The notes beneath the pieces are model-generated. The model did no database searches. It saw only the letters and a list, made by a program, of their open reading frames with translations, and had not been told where the DNA came from. 64,000 bases of DNA, from contig NZ_WKJK01000001.1 in assembly GCF_009674535.1 (NCBI RefSeq), forward strand, positions 496,001 to 560,000, read 5' to 3'. The translations under genes were made by a program, and so were the position numbers. The DNA comes from Duganella guangzhouensis. Its GTDB lineage: Bacteria; Pseudomonadota; Gammaproteobacteria; Burkholderiales; Burkholderiaceae_D. How positions within the stretch are numbered: the stretch's first letter is position 1; each line of letters opens with the position of its first letter. Positions 1-9,170 of this stretch are shown here, piece by piece.

Positions 1-563
1 CACCATTCCTGTTCGCCCAGCAGGCCGTGCATGGCGAAGGCGGTGGCGGGGACGTGGTCCACCGTCAGCGGTGTGGCGGCTTGGGTGGTGATTTCGTACA
101 GGCGCGAGTCGCCGACGTGGTACAGCATCGGTTGTTGGCCAGGCGGGATTTCGATCAGCGTCAGCGTGGTGCCGGGACGGCGGAAGGTGTCGTGGTCGTC
201 GGGGCGGGCGAAGTGGGTTTGCAGGTCGTGGTGCAACTGGTCCAGGTGCTGGCTCAGTTGTTCCAGCGTGGCGCAGGCGGGCACGCGCAGCAGGCCGCTG
301 GCGACGGCTTCGGCGGCCTGGCGTCCATGACCGTGACCGCCCATGCCGTCCAGGACCGCCAGCCGCACGTGGCCTTGCGGCCAGTCCGGTAGCTGGATCG
401 TGTGCGGCTTCTGGTCGCGCAGCAGCAGGGCGCGGCCAGTGGCGTCGACGATCAGCAGGTTGTCCTGGTTTTCAGGCACTTGCAGTTTGCTGATGCTGGC
501 GTCGCTGCGCGCGGCGACGTCGAGATGGGGGCCGAAATGGAGTTGGTCTGTGATGCGTGTCAT
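1..563 (-). CDS. PP2C-family Ser/Thr protein phosphatase (3' end outside window)
   Basis: Reading leftward from ATG 563-561, the frame stays open to the window edge, so the C-terminus is missing. The translation shows the PP2C metal-binding motif DGMGGHG about 85 residues in, and later GDSRLYE, the second conserved PP2C motif. PP2C enzymes are Mn/Mg-dependent and remove phosphate from Ser/Thr; no signal peptide or membrane segment is seen. It is the last visible gene of a leftward set with a Ser/Thr kinase, two FHA-like proteins and a SEDS protein, so it is the natural eraser for that kinase (inference). An 80-nt gap separates it from the SH3 gene. Confidence 0.88.
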   Translation of the reverse strand, partial: MTRITDQLHFGPHLDVAARSDASISKLQVPENQDNLLIVDATGRALLLRDQKPHTIQLPDWPQGHVRLAVLDGMGGHGHGRQAAEAVASGLLRVPACATLEQLSQHLDQLHHDLQTHFARPDDHDTFRRPGTTLTLIEIPPGQQPMLYHVGDSRLYEITTQAATPLTVDHVPATAFAMHGLLGEQEW

Positions 564-643
564 CTGTGCGGGCGCTGCGGCGCGTGATGCGAAAGGCCAC
601 AGCTTAGCCGAAAACCTGGCGCCGGCGGTGGGTGGAGTGTGTG

Positions 644-1141
644 TCATTCGCCGCTCCGGCGCAGCCACAGGCTGCTGACCCAGCCGGTGGTGGTGTGGCC
701 GTCGGCGCTGGATTGGATTTGCCACCAGTCGCCATGGCGTTCGCCAGTGGGGGTGACGATGGCGCCGGCCGGCACCAACGCGACGCGGGCGGCATGCACG
801 CCAGGCGCGGCGCGCAGGTTGAGCGTGCGGTGGACGCGGAATGGCTGACCGGAGGTCGGGCCGGCCAGGGTGTCGGCGGTCGCATCCGCCGCCGTTGGCA
901 ACGCCGCCGCGACCGTCACCGGACCACCTGCGCTGGTCGCGGCATGCGCGCTGAAGACCGGCGCGTGGCTGGCGTACAGTATCAAGCTGCCGAAACCCCA
1001 GGCGCCGGCGATCATGATGAACAGCGCGCGGGCGTTGGGCCTACGCCACCATCCGCGCGGCGTCAGATACGCGGCCAGGAACAGCGTGACGACCAGTCCA
1101 GCGGCGAAAGCGCCGGCGGCATAAAGTTTGGCGGCGTCCAT
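644..1141 (-). CDS. Membrane-anchored bacterial SH3-domain protein
   Basis: 165 residues. Two hydrophobic segments (about residues 8-27 and 40-58) precede an Ala/Thr-rich linker. A C-terminal SH3-type domain follows (about 100-160), with the typical pattern LNLRAAPGVHA, then VALVPAGAIV, WWQI and GWVSSLWL. Bacterial SH3 domains commonly bind peptidoglycan or peptides; here the domain would sit outside the membrane. It starts 6 nt after the stop of the FHA-like gene, so it is co-transcribed with the kinase/SEDS operon. Its exact role is unknown; cell-wall sensing is an inference. Confidence 0.75.
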   Translation of the reverse strand: MDAAKLYAAGAFAAGLVVTLFLAAYLTPRGWWRRPNARALFIMIAGAWGFGSLILYASHAPVFSAHAATSAGGPVTVAAALPTAADATADTLAGPTSGQPFRVHRTLNLRAAPGVHAARVALVPAGAIVTPTGERHGDWWQIQSSADGHTTTGWVSSLWLRRSGE

Positions 1142-1147
1142 GTCCGA

Positions 1148-2827
1148 TCAAGCCTCGAAGCGCAGCACGTAGTGGCCGGCCATCAGGTGATGCCCATGCG
1201 GCAGCAGGTACGGCGCGTCGCCGATGCTGGCGACGAATTGCAGTTTGTCGTCCAGGTGGTACAGCGCCTGCGTGGTGCTCTGACGGGTAATCGAGTAGCC
1301 CTTGGTGACGGCTTCAAAGCTGAAAGCGTTGCGCGACAAGCCGATGCGGTCGGCGCTGGCGGGCACCGCATCGGCGGCGCGCTTGACGAAGCGCGGGGAG
1401 TCGAGCAGCCGCAGTGACGCCAACATCGGCGAATTGCGGCCGAAGGTGAAGCGCGCGCCGCTGGCGACGCCGGTGCTGACCGGCTGCGCCAGGCAGACGA
1501 TGGCGCGATAGCGGTCCGCCACTTCCGGCGCGGCGGGCAGCAGGCGCAGTGCGCGGGCGTCGACTGGCGCGAAGGTGGCGGGTGCTTCGATGCGTTGGCG
1601 GCCTTCCGGCGTGCAGGCGTATAGATGGTCCGATGCGTCCACGATCAGGGTGATGGCGGCCGGCGCGTCGGCCGAGATGGCGAGCTGGCGGTCGAACGGG
1701 AGTTCCAGAGCCTGGGTGCCGGTGTCGCGGTAGCGGCTCAGGCGCGGCAGGGCCAGAGCCACCAGCGAGATGCGTTGTTGCGATACCGGCGCGTAGGTGG
1801 CGTCGCTTTCGCCGGGGCGGTTGGCGGGCTTGTGGCTGGCGGCCGGCACGGCGGTCAAGTCGATGGGCCGCGAGCTGCCGGAGCGGCTTTGCCATACGGC
1901 GGGGCGGGCTGGCGTGGACGCGGTAGCTGCAGCAGCCGTTGCCACCCTCGCCGCCGCGTCCAAGGCAGCGCGTGGCGTGGCGTGGTCGAATGCCGCCCCC
2001 GCCGCCGCCGCCGCGCGCGTCCCCGCTACCGCCTCGGTAGCCGCCGACATCGGCGCCGCTGCCGACGATACCGCCCGTGATGCGCTATTCATACTGGCGG
2101 CGGTGTTAGCCGTGCGTTCGATCTTCAGCATCAAGCGCTGGCCGCCCGGCTCGCGCATTGACTTGATGGTGTAGTAGCCGCTGCGCGGATCATAGCGGCA
2201 GTCGAAGGCGTCCTTTGGGCGCATCTGTACCACCGGCGGCGCGTCGGGGCCATCATTCAGCACCAGCAGCGCGGCATCCGGACCGAAAGGCCAGGCCGGC
2301 GCCACGGCGCTGGCTTCACCGCCTTCGCCACCGATCAGCGCCAGGCGCTGGTGCGGATACATCGGGCACACCGGCTGCCAGATCGCGCTGTCACGCGACA
2401 CGCTGACGTTGTACAGAATCTTCTCGTCCGGCGCCGGCAGATACACCGCATGGCCGAACATCACCTCGATCTCGCCCTGTGCCAGCGTGGCATCGCCCAC
2501 CACGTCATAGCGCACCTGATCGCTGCCGAGCAGGTCACCGAAATCCTTTTGATGCAACGCCGTCAGCGTCTGCGCCAGATCGCGCGCGCGGGCGCCACGC
2601 GTCAGGTGATAATCGTCGTCGACATCTTCTTGCGGCAGCATCAGCGTCACATGCGAAAAGCAGCGAGTGGCGGCGCGGCCGCGATGCTCGCGCGGGCTGC
2701 GCTCCAGCAGGTCGCGCAGCAGCGGGCGGCGCGAGAACAGCGCCAGGCCCGGCGTCTGCCAGATCGCTTCGGCATTGAACACATCCGGAATGCGCCCCAG
2801 GACGGCGTGTTGAACATAGGTCGGCAT
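1148..2827 (-). CDS. Large protein with FHA-like C-terminal region, function unknown
   Basis: 559 residues, soluble, starting 3 nt after the SEDS gene stop. The N-terminal 240 residues form a globular region that I do not recognise. The middle (about 250-340) is a low-complexity Ala-rich linker. The last 100 residues contain FTFGRNSPM and, later, IGLSRNAFSF, resembling the GR...SR...H/F pattern of forkhead-associated phosphothreonine-binding domains. This is a weak, motif-level call. With a kinase and a phosphatase in the same operon, a phosphopeptide-reading role is reasonable. No enzyme motif is visible. Confidence 0.65.
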   Translation of the reverse strand: MPTYVQHAVLGRIPDVFNAEAIWQTPGLALFSRRPLLRDLLERSPREHRGRAATRCFSHVTLMLPQEDVDDDYHLTRGARARDLAQTLTALHQKDFGDLLGSDQVRYDVVGDATLAQGEIEVMFGHAVYLPAPDEKILYNVSVSRDSAIWQPVCPMYPHQRLALIGGEGGEASAVAPAWPFGPDAALLVLNDGPDAPPVVQMRPKDAFDCRYDPRSGYYTIKSMREPGGQRLMLKIERTANTAASMNSASRAVSSAAAPMSAATEAVAGTRAAAAAGAAFDHATPRAALDAAARVATAAAATASTPARPAVWQSRSGSSRPIDLTAVPAASHKPANRPGESDATYAPVSQQRISLVALALPRLSRYRDTGTQALELPFDRQLAISADAPAAITLIVDASDHLYACTPEGRQRIEAPATFAPVDARALRLLPAAPEVADRYRAIVCLAQPVSTGVASGARFTFGRNSPMLASLRLLDSPRFVKRAADAVPASADRIGLSRNAFSFEAVTKGYSITRQSTTQALYHLDDKLQFVASIGDAPYLLPHGHHLMAGHYVLRFEA

Positions 2828-2830
2828 GAT

Positions 2831-5338
2831 TCAGACTCCTTCAGTAGATATCGCAACGAAGGTAAGCAGGGGGCACAGGAAAAACAGCAGATGGCTGCCC
2901 CCGGCCGACAGAAAACTCATTGGCTGGCCCATGATGGGGAAGATCGCCAGGTTGGTACCCCACGACAGCAGGAAGTGGCCGAGCACAAACGCGCCGCCGC
3001 CGCATAGCGCGAAGTAACGGAAGCGGCCCAGCCAGGCGTGGCGGAAGTTGCGTGCCAGCGCGCCGCTGCGGTGGCTGTGCAGCGCGGCCAGCACGATCCC
3101 GATCAGGAAGGCCGCCTGCACGCTCCACAGCAGCAGCCCGCCCAGCAGGCCGTGGCGGTTGAGGAAGAAGGAAGCGGCAAAGTCGTCCTGCACCGCCGGG
3201 ATCTGCACCACGCTGCCGGCCGATTGGCCCAGCGCGCGCAGGCCGAGCCAGTGGTCGGCGCCCAGCCAGCCGCCGTCGCCAATGGCGCGTGCGCCCAGCA
3301 GCAGTTGCTGGCCGGTGTGCGGATGTTCGGCGGGATTCAGCCAGACCAGGAAACGGTCGGCGTAGAAGCCCCAGCGTATCAGGTCGTCGGTGCCGCGCAA
3401 GCGCAGGTAGACGATGGCGCCGATGGCCAGCAATGCGGTGGCGGTCAGCAGTGCCGCCAGCAGATGGTTGCGGGCGGCGAGCGCGTAGGCCAGGCCCATG
3501 CCGGTGCTCCAGACCAGCATCAGGATCAGCGGCGAGAAGTCGTCCACCTGCACCAGCGCGAGGCCGAGCAGGGCCACGAACAGCAGTGCGGGAGCGATCA
3601 GTTGCAGCCAGCGGGCGCCGTGTTCGGTCAGGCGTTGCGGGCCGTTGTGCCAGTGGAAGCGCAACGCCAGGCAGTGCGCGGTGAGCGCGGTTAGCGCGAG
3701 TTTGGCCAGTTCCACCGGTTGCAGATCGAAGACGCCGGTTTCGTCGCCCCACAGTACTTGCGCGGCCAGCGCGGCGAGGGCGATGGCGGCGAAGGCGGCC
3801 AGCATCCATTCGATGCTGCGCTGTTGCAGGTGGATGCCGCGCGCGGCCTGGTGGCGTGCCCACAGGCGCAGCAGGCCGCCAAGGCCGGTACCGATCGCCA
3901 GCATTGCGGTGCTTTTCTGGTAGTAGCGCAGCCAGGACGATTCCGGGGCGCCGAGGCCGAGTTCCAGTTGGGCCAGCAGGCCAGCCGATAGCAGGATCGC
4001 ACCTGCGGCGGTGACCAGCGTCAGACGGCCGGGCAGGGCGAGCCACAGCAGCAGCGCGCTGGCGCCGAGCAGCAGCGAGCAGGCGGCACTCGGCGCGTAG
4101 CCGGCCCGCTGCGCAATCAGCGCCACCAGGCCCGCTACCAACATACCCACCGCCGCCAACACCGACGCGCCATCCGCCAGCCGCGATGACCACGACCCCA
4201 CCCCCGGCCACGTTGCGGCGCCTGATCGCGCGGACGCAGGGGCGGCGCGGCGGAAGTGCGCAGCCCAGCGGGCAGCCAGGCTGATAGCGAGGCCGGTGGC
4301 GCACAGGGCGATGGCGATCAGGATGGCGTACGCATGGTCGCCGCTCCACAACGCGCGCTGCTGCCACTGCCAGCTGACCTGCGCCGGCAGCTTCAGTTCC
4401 GGCTCGCTGAACAGCTGAACGTGGCGGCTGGGTGTCAACAGCAGTCGATCGCCGCCAGCCGCTATTTGCAGACGGGTGTGCCCGACCAGCATCGCACTCA
4501 CGCCTACCAGCGACGCTTCCTGCTTGCGCAAATCCGTCACGCCGCCGCGTCCCGTCACCAGCACCGCCGCCCGGTCGCCATCCGGATTGCCGGCGACCAG
4601 CTGCAAGCGGCCATTGGCCCGCGCCAGTTGCGCCGCGCCCGGCGTCACCTGCGCCAGTCCGAGCCGGTTGTCGCAATACAGATTGCCGCCAAAACTCAGC
4701 GGCCGCGCAATCGTCAACGCCAGTGGTATCACGCGGTTCCACACCGACAGCAGTTTGGATGCCAGCCGCGCATCCGGACAGTTATCCTGCTGATGGCCAT
4801 CCCGATACAGCACCGCGCCGTCGTAACGCCACGCATGGCCATCCTGCGTAAAGCTGACGTTACGCGCGTCTGCCGACGTCACCTCAAACACCGTGCCATC
4901 GATCTGAAAGCGCTCCACGCCGGCCAGCGTCACACTGCCCATGCGCTGCTCGACCGCATCGCGCACCAGCGCCACCTGCTTCGAGGTGCTGAGATTACGT
5001 ACCATCCAAGAGCCATCCGCATCCCGCCGCAACACCACATGGCTGCGATCCGCCTGTGGCGCCGCCAGTTCGCGCTGCCCCAGCGTGATGCTGTCGCCCG
5101 CCGCCAGTTCCACCGTCATCGCGGCCGGTAGCCAGGCCGCCGGCGCCCGCAGCATGGCCAGTGCCTGCAAGCCGGACAAACCAGTCAGCATCGCCAGCGT
5201 CAACGCCATCGCGCTATTGCGCAACGCCAGCCGCAGCACGCCAGACATCAGCCCCGCCACACGTTCGCCCAGCGAAGGCCGCAATACCAAACGCCGCACC
5301 GGGCGCCGCGCCGTGGCGTCAGAAAACGATCCACTCAT
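2831..5338 (-). CDS. SEDS-family (FtsW/RodA-like) polytopic protein with FHA-like N-terminal region
   Basis: About 835 residues, more than twice a standard RodA/FtsW. After one N-terminal membrane helix there is a periplasmic or FHA-like segment (GDSITLGQREL, then SHVVLRRDADGSW, about residues 80-120) and roughly 200 further soluble residues. Many membrane helices fill the C-terminal 500 residues. SEDS hallmarks are present: LQPVELAKLALTAL (compare QPSEFAKL) and PIMGQPMSFLSAGGSHLL (compare the P-x-x-G...LPFISYGGS motif). SEDS proteins polymerise lipid II into glycan strands, usually with a class B PBP; no PBP is visible here. ATG 5338 overlaps the kinase stop; GTG 5341 is the alternative start. 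Confidence 0.82.
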   Translation of the reverse strand: MSGSFSDATARRPVRRLVLRPSLGERVAGLMSGVLRLALRNSAMALTLAMLTGLSGLQALAMLRAPAAWLPAAMTVELAAGDSITLGQRELAAPQADRSHVVLRRDADGSWMVRNLSTSKQVALVRDAVEQRMGSVTLAGVERFQIDGTVFEVTSADARNVSFTQDGHAWRYDGAVLYRDGHQQDNCPDARLASKLLSVWNRVIPLALTIARPLSFGGNLYCDNRLGLAQVTPGAAQLARANGRLQLVAGNPDGDRAAVLVTGRGGVTDLRKQEASLVGVSAMLVGHTRLQIAAGGDRLLLTPSRHVQLFSEPELKLPAQVSWQWQQRALWSGDHAYAILIAIALCATGLAISLAARWAAHFRRAAPASARSGAATWPGVGSWSSRLADGASVLAAVGMLVAGLVALIAQRAGYAPSAACSLLLGASALLLWLALPGRLTLVTAAGAILLSAGLLAQLELGLGAPESSWLRYYQKSTAMLAIGTGLGGLLRLWARHQAARGIHLQQRSIEWMLAAFAAIALAALAAQVLWGDETGVFDLQPVELAKLALTALTAHCLALRFHWHNGPQRLTEHGARWLQLIAPALLFVALLGLALVQVDDFSPLILMLVWSTGMGLAYALAARNHLLAALLTATALLAIGAIVYLRLRGTDDLIRWGFYADRFLVWLNPAEHPHTGQQLLLGARAIGDGGWLGADHWLGLRALGQSAGSVVQIPAVQDDFAASFFLNRHGLLGGLLLWSVQAAFLIGIVLAALHSHRSGALARNFRHAWLGRFRYFALCGGGAFVLGHFLLSWGTNLAIFPIMGQPMSFLSAGGSHLLFFLCPLLTFVAISTEGV

Positions 5339-6375
5339 CACGCCTCCTGCATGGTATGCCAGCCGTTGGCGGCCGAAGGCCGGCGCATCGCATGTGCCGG
5401 GTCCACGATGTCGACTGTGCCGCGTGCCGGCTTCAGCCCCTGCACCGCATTCAGCATGCGGCTGATCTGAATCGCGTGGTGCGGACGCTTGGCCGGATCG
5501 ATATGCAGCAGCGCCCGCAGCAGCTCCAGCGCGGCATCGCGTTTGTCTTCGGGTACGGCGGCGGCAAAGCGTTCCTCTTCAGCGGGATGCAGTGCCACCG
5601 GAATCTCGCCGCCATGGCGGCCGCGCAGCACATCCGCGCCCGCCACATGATGGTCGCGATACGCCTGGCCGCAGTCGGCGCAGAAGCGCAACGGCAAGCC
5701 GCCGCTGACCAGAAAATACAGCAGCGCCCCCAGCGAAAAATAATCGCTGCGCGGACTGGTCGCATAACCGCCGCCATCGGCCGGGAAGAACTGCTCCGGC
5801 GCCTGCCAGTTGGCGGTGCCGGCGTAGGAATGCTCGTTCAGGCTGGCCAGCTCGCGGTTGGTGCCGAAATCGGCCAGCTTCACCGTGTTCAGATGAGGAT
5901 CGAGCAGCACATTGGCCGGCTTCAGATCCAGATACCGCCAGCCGTACTGGTGCACCTTGGCCAGCGCCTGATTGAGCTGCGCGATCCAACCCAGCGCCTG
6001 CGGCAGTGGCACCGCCGCGCCGCGCCCCTTCAGCGCGATCATGTGCTTGCCCAGATCGGTGGGCATCAACTCCAGCGCCAGCACCGGCAGACCCTCGTGC
6101 CAGCCGCTGTCCAGCAGCCGCACGATATGCCGCTCGTCCCACGGCTCCAGCGACTGCAGGAAGGCGATTTCATTACTGGCGCTGGCGATCCAGCGCTCGC
6201 GCTGGGCCGGCAGGGCGCGCGCCATCTGCTCCTGGTTCACCAGTTTGATGGCCACGTCGCGCGTGGCCTGCGGCCCGCTGGCGCGCCAGATGATGCCGTA
6301 GGCCGATCCGCCGATCTGCTCGCGCAGCCGGTAGTGGCCCAATTCCAAAGCGATGATAGTGTCTGTTGTCGTCAT
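5338..6375 (-). CDS. Cytosolic Hanks-type Ser/Thr protein kinase
   Basis: Start chosen at ATG 6375, preceded by the purine-rich GGGGGAATC; a longer frame to 6456 would run through a terminator palindrome. 345 residues form one kinase domain: glycine loop IGGSAYGIIW, VAIK lysine near residue 44, catalytic loop YLDLKPANVLL, DFG in LADFGTN, and APE in WQAPEQF. The usual HRD is YLD, so this is a non-RD kinase. No membrane helix or PASTA repeats follow. A CADCGQ motif in the C-lobe could bind metal. It is the first gene of the operon with SEDS, FHA-like, SH3 and PP2C genes, its likely substrates and antagonist. Confidence 0.9.
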   Translation of the reverse strand: MTTTDTIIALELGHYRLREQIGGSAYGIIWRASGPQATRDVAIKLVNQEQMARALPAQRERWIASASNEIAFLQSLEPWDERHIVRLLDSGWHEGLPVLALELMPTDLGKHMIALKGRGAAVPLPQALGWIAQLNQALAKVHQYGWRYLDLKPANVLLDPHLNTVKLADFGTNRELASLNEHSYAGTANWQAPEQFFPADGGGYATSPRSDYFSLGALLYFLVSGGLPLRFCADCGQAYRDHHVAGADVLRGRHGGEIPVALHPAEEERFAAAVPEDKRDAALELLRALLHIDPAKRPHHAIQISRMLNAVQGLKPARGTVDIVDPAHAMRRPSAANGWHTMQEA

Positions 6376-6415
6376 GATTCCCCCGTCGCATAGCGCAAGC
6401 GGAGGGCGGACGAAA

Positions 6416-6460
6416 AAAAATGTCCACCTTCGGGGTCTGACCCCGAAGGTGGACATTTTT
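6416..6460. terminator. 45-nt perfect palindrome, bidirectional terminator-like
   Basis: Perfect inverted repeat centred on 6438, with 22-nt arms that end in an A run on one side and a T run on the other. Read leftward, the hairpin is followed by eight T residues, as expected of an intrinsic terminator for the glycine-zipper gene that stops at 6480. It lies only 41 nt upstream of the kinase start, so it could also attenuate transcription entering that operon. The GGGGTC core looks like a dispersed palindromic element (recollection, not checked). Confidence 0.75.
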
Positions 6461-6479
6461 GGACATTATTGTCTGGGGA

Positions 6480-6911
6480 TTAACGATCCCAGCGATCGTG
6501 CCGGTCGTGGCGGTGGTAATAGCGCTCTTCGCGGTATTCGCGGTAGTACGGGCGGGCCGGTTCAACGTAGACCACGCGTGGTGGCGGTTCGTAGTAGCGT
6601 GGGGGCGGCGCGTAGTACGCCGGGGCGGGACGCTCGTAATAGACCGGCGCCGGCTGCGAATACACGCGGGTTTCAACGTAGCCGCGGCCACCGCCGCGAT
6701 AGTAACGGTCGTCCGTGCGGATGCTGTTGCCGACCGCCGCGCCTACCAGGCCGCCTACTATGGCGCCATCGCGTCCGCCAGCACTGTTACCAATTGCAGC
6801 ACCTACCACAGCACCGGCCACCGTGTTGAAATCACGGTCGCCTGCGTATGCTGACGACGATACCGCTGCTACGGTCAGTAACGCCACACCCATCATTTTT
6901 TTGCTCAACAT
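6480..6911 (-). CDS. Exported glycine-zipper protein
   Basis: 143 residues from ATG 6911. A signal peptide (MLSKKMMGVALLTVAAVSSS with AYA cleavage) is followed by a glycine-zipper region (about residues 33-70, AGAVVGAAIGNSAGG and IVGGLVGAAVGNSI). The tail is rich in Pro, Tyr and Arg (repeats of APVYYERP type) and ends His/Arg-rich. Such Rick_17kDa/YMGG-like proteins sit in or at the outer membrane and are often linked to envelope stress; the exact role is unknown. A strong terminator palindrome lies just downstream. Confidence 0.8.
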   Translation of the reverse strand: MLSKKMMGVALLTVAAVSSSAYAGDRDFNTVAGAVVGAAIGNSAGGRDGAIVGGLVGAAVGNSIRTDDRYYRGGGRGYVETRVYSQPAPVYYERPAPAYYAPPPRYYEPPPRVVYVEPARPYYREYREERYYHRHDRHDRWDR

Positions 6912-7058
6912 GGTATTTCCCCTTACTGTGGTCTCACATCGGAATGATGCGTTAGCCAGTGATTCCACTATAAACCGCAGGCGCAAATCCGCCACGTCTT
7001 ATACACATGCTTACAAAGGGGACAGGCCGGTAATGGCTTGTTACATTTGGTTGCGGGT

Positions 7059-7589
7059 TCAAAGACGCCGCATTTCCCACTCCGGACGCAGCAGGCTGAA
7101 TACCTCCACATCCTGGTAACGGCCATTGATGAAGAACGCCTGACGCAGCGTGCCTTCGGCCTGGAAGCCGCATTTTTGCGCGACCCGCACCGAGGCCACG
7201 TTCTCCGGTGCCGTCAGCAGTTCCAGCCGCTGATACTGGTGGACGCTGAACAGATAATCCACCAGCAGCCGGCACGCCTCGGTTACAAATCCGCGTCCGG
7301 TCAGCTTGGGCTCGAACAGGCGGTAGCCGATTTCGCGCGTGGTCGGGGTGCGGCTTTTGAAGTGGGTGATGACGCCAACAATGTGGTGCAGCGCATCTTC
7401 GATCACAAACAGCTCGCTGTCTTCAGTGACAAAGCTGTTCTGCACGAACTCCTTGCGCATGATTTCGGGCGATTTGAACTGGGTCGAAAAATAGTCGCCG
7501 CGCGAGGGCAGGTCGTTGACCAGGGCGATAAAGGTGTTGAGATCGGCGGTTACCAGATGGCGGACGGTGCAGAGTTGACCCTTGAGCAT
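7059..7589 (-). CDS. GNAT acetyltransferase, RimJ/RimL type
   Basis: 176 residues from ATG 7589 (MLKGQLCTVRHL); an upstream in-frame ATG at 7643 looks too far. The fold runs in RimJ/RimL order: VRHLVTADLNTF, then EIGYRLFEPKLTGRGFVTEA (acetyl-CoA loop GRGFVTEA) and LLTAPENVASVRVAQKCGF, the conserved C-terminal signature. It would transfer acetyl from acetyl-CoA to an N-terminal amine or small molecule; the substrate is not predictable. Single gene, divergent from the M28 peptidase at 7727. Confidence 0.88.
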   Translation of the reverse strand: MLKGQLCTVRHLVTADLNTFIALVNDLPSRGDYFSTQFKSPEIMRKEFVQNSFVTEDSELFVIEDALHHIVGVITHFKSRTPTTREIGYRLFEPKLTGRGFVTEACRLLVDYLFSVHQYQRLELLTAPENVASVRVAQKCGFQAEGTLRQAFFINGRYQDVEVFSLLRPEWEMRRL

Positions 7590-7726
7590 AGGTGCTTTCG
7601 TTCTTCCAGTTGAAGTTTGATGGTAGTGCAAGCGCGATAGCAAATCAACATGGATGACAAGTTCGTCACATTGGGTTATCGTTTTGAACGATCTTGCTAC
7701 CCAACCCTTTATAGAACAGGAACCGC

Positions 7727-9163
7727 ATGCACTCCGTTTTCTCCAAATCCCGCTCGTTGACCGGATTGACCGTATTGGCCAGCAGTCTGCTGAGCGTTGG
7801 CGCCAGCGCCGCCCCCAACGATCCGGCCACGCTGACGCAGATCCGCGATAGCGCCATGCAAAGCGACTGGGCTTATGAGCGTCTGTCCGACCTGACCGAT
7901 CTGGTGGGGCCGCGCTTGTCCGGTTCCGCCGGCGCGGCGGCGGCGGTGGAGCAGGTGGCGGAAGCGATGCGCAAGCTGGGCGCCAAGGTCACGCTGCAGC
8001 CGGTCAAAGTCCCGCACTGGGTGCGCGGCGCGGAGACCGCTGAACTGGTCGATTACACCGGCCGCCCAAATGGCGTGACGCAGAAAGTGGTGCTGACCGC
8101 GCTGGGCGGCTCCGGCGCCACCCCGGCGGCTGGCCTGACCGCACCGGTGCTGGTGGTGCGCAGCGTGGATGAACTGAAGACCAAGGCCGCGCAAGCCAAG
8201 GGTGCCATCGTGTTGTTCGACGTCGCCTTCGACCAGGAGATGGCGGATCGCGGCCAGGCCGGTCCGGCCTACGGCCAGGGCTCGCGCGTGCGCACCCTCG
8301 GCCCGCGCGCGGCGGCGGAACTGGGCGCCGTGGCGGCGCTGGTGCGTTCGGTTGGCGGCGCCAACTACCGCATCGCCCATACCGGCGCCACCCTGCTGGC
8401 GGACGGCGCGCGCATTCCAGCGGCGGCGGTGACGGCGGAAGACGCCATGCTGATGAGCCGCCTGTCGGCGCGCGGCCCGCTGAAAATGCACCTGACCCTG
8501 ACCCCGCAAACCCTGCCGGACGCCGACAGCTACAACGTCATCGCCGACTGGCCGGGCAGCGACAAGGCCGATGAGGTGGTGATTGTCTCCGGCCACCTGG
8601 ATTCCTGGGATCTGGCCACCGGCGCCCACGACGACGGCACCGGCGTGGCCGGCGCGATGGGCGTGATCCAGACCCTGAAGCAGCTCAACCTGAAACCGCG
8701 CCGCACCATCCGCGTGATCGCCTGGATGAACGAGGAAAACGGCACCCGTGGTGGCCGCGCCTACTTCGATGTCAACAAGGATAAGGTCGAGAAGCACTAC
8801 GCGGCCATCGAGTCCGACGAGGGCGGCGGCCGTCCGTTCGGCTTTATCGGCAGCGTGCCACAGCCGGTGGTGAAGTATTTCGCGCCGCTGAAAAGCGCGC
8901 TGGAGCCGATTGGCGCCGGCGTGTTTGAGCGCCACGACATGGCTGGCGGCGCCGACATCGGCCCGCTGGAGCGCGCCGGTGTGCCGTCGTTCCAGCCGCT
9001 GGTGGACTCCAGCTTCTACTTCAGCTACCACCACACCCCGGCCGACACGCTGGACAAGGTCAATCCGTATGAGCTGAAACGCCATGTGGCGGTACTGACC
9101 TCGCTCAGCTGGTTCCTGGCCAATATGGAAGAAAATATCGGCCGCGTGCCGAAGCAGGAGTAA
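7727..9163 (+). CDS. Secreted M28-family zinc metallopeptidase
   Basis: 478 residues. A Sec signal peptide (about 1-28, cleavage near ASA/AP) leads into a PA-like insert and an M28 catalytic domain. The metal ligands are recognisable: SGHLDSWD (His, Asp), GAHDDGTG (bridging Asp), MNEENG (catalytic Glu pair), a later ESDEGGG and the final YHHTPADTLDKV with His. Family members are bi-zinc aminopeptidases or carboxypeptidases acting in the periplasm or outside the cell. It stands alone and is followed by a GC-rich hairpin at 9171-9200. Confidence 0.93.
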   Translation: MHSVFSKSRSLTGLTVLASSLLSVGASAAPNDPATLTQIRDSAMQSDWAYERLSDLTDLVGPRLSGSAGAAAAVEQVAEAMRKLGAKVTLQPVKVPHWVRGAETAELVDYTGRPNGVTQKVVLTALGGSGATPAAGLTAPVLVVRSVDELKTKAAQAKGAIVLFDVAFDQEMADRGQAGPAYGQGSRVRTLGPRAAAELGAVAALVRSVGGANYRIAHTGATLLADGARIPAAAVTAEDAMLMSRLSARGPLKMHLTLTPQTLPDADSYNVIADWPGSDKADEVVIVSGHLDSWDLATGAHDDGTGVAGAMGVIQTLKQLNLKPRRTIRVIAWMNEENGTRGGRAYFDVNKDKVEKHYAAIESDEGGGRPFGFIGSVPQPVVKYFAPLKSALEPIGAGVFERHDMAGGADIGPLERAGVPSFQPLVDSSFYFSYHHTPADTLDKVNPYELKRHVAVLTSLSWFLANMEENIGRVPKQE

Positions 9164-9170
9164 GTGTCAA

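Noticed and set aside
27..1417. Rightward frames opposite the PP2C and SH3 genes
   Set aside because: Their translations are Arg/Gly/Ala-rich with no motif, while the leftward frames carry clear PP2C and SH3 signatures.
3038..6393. Long rightward frames opposite SEDS and kinase genes
   Set aside because: Shadow frames of high-GC coding DNA; the leftward proteins have conserved motifs and membrane helices.
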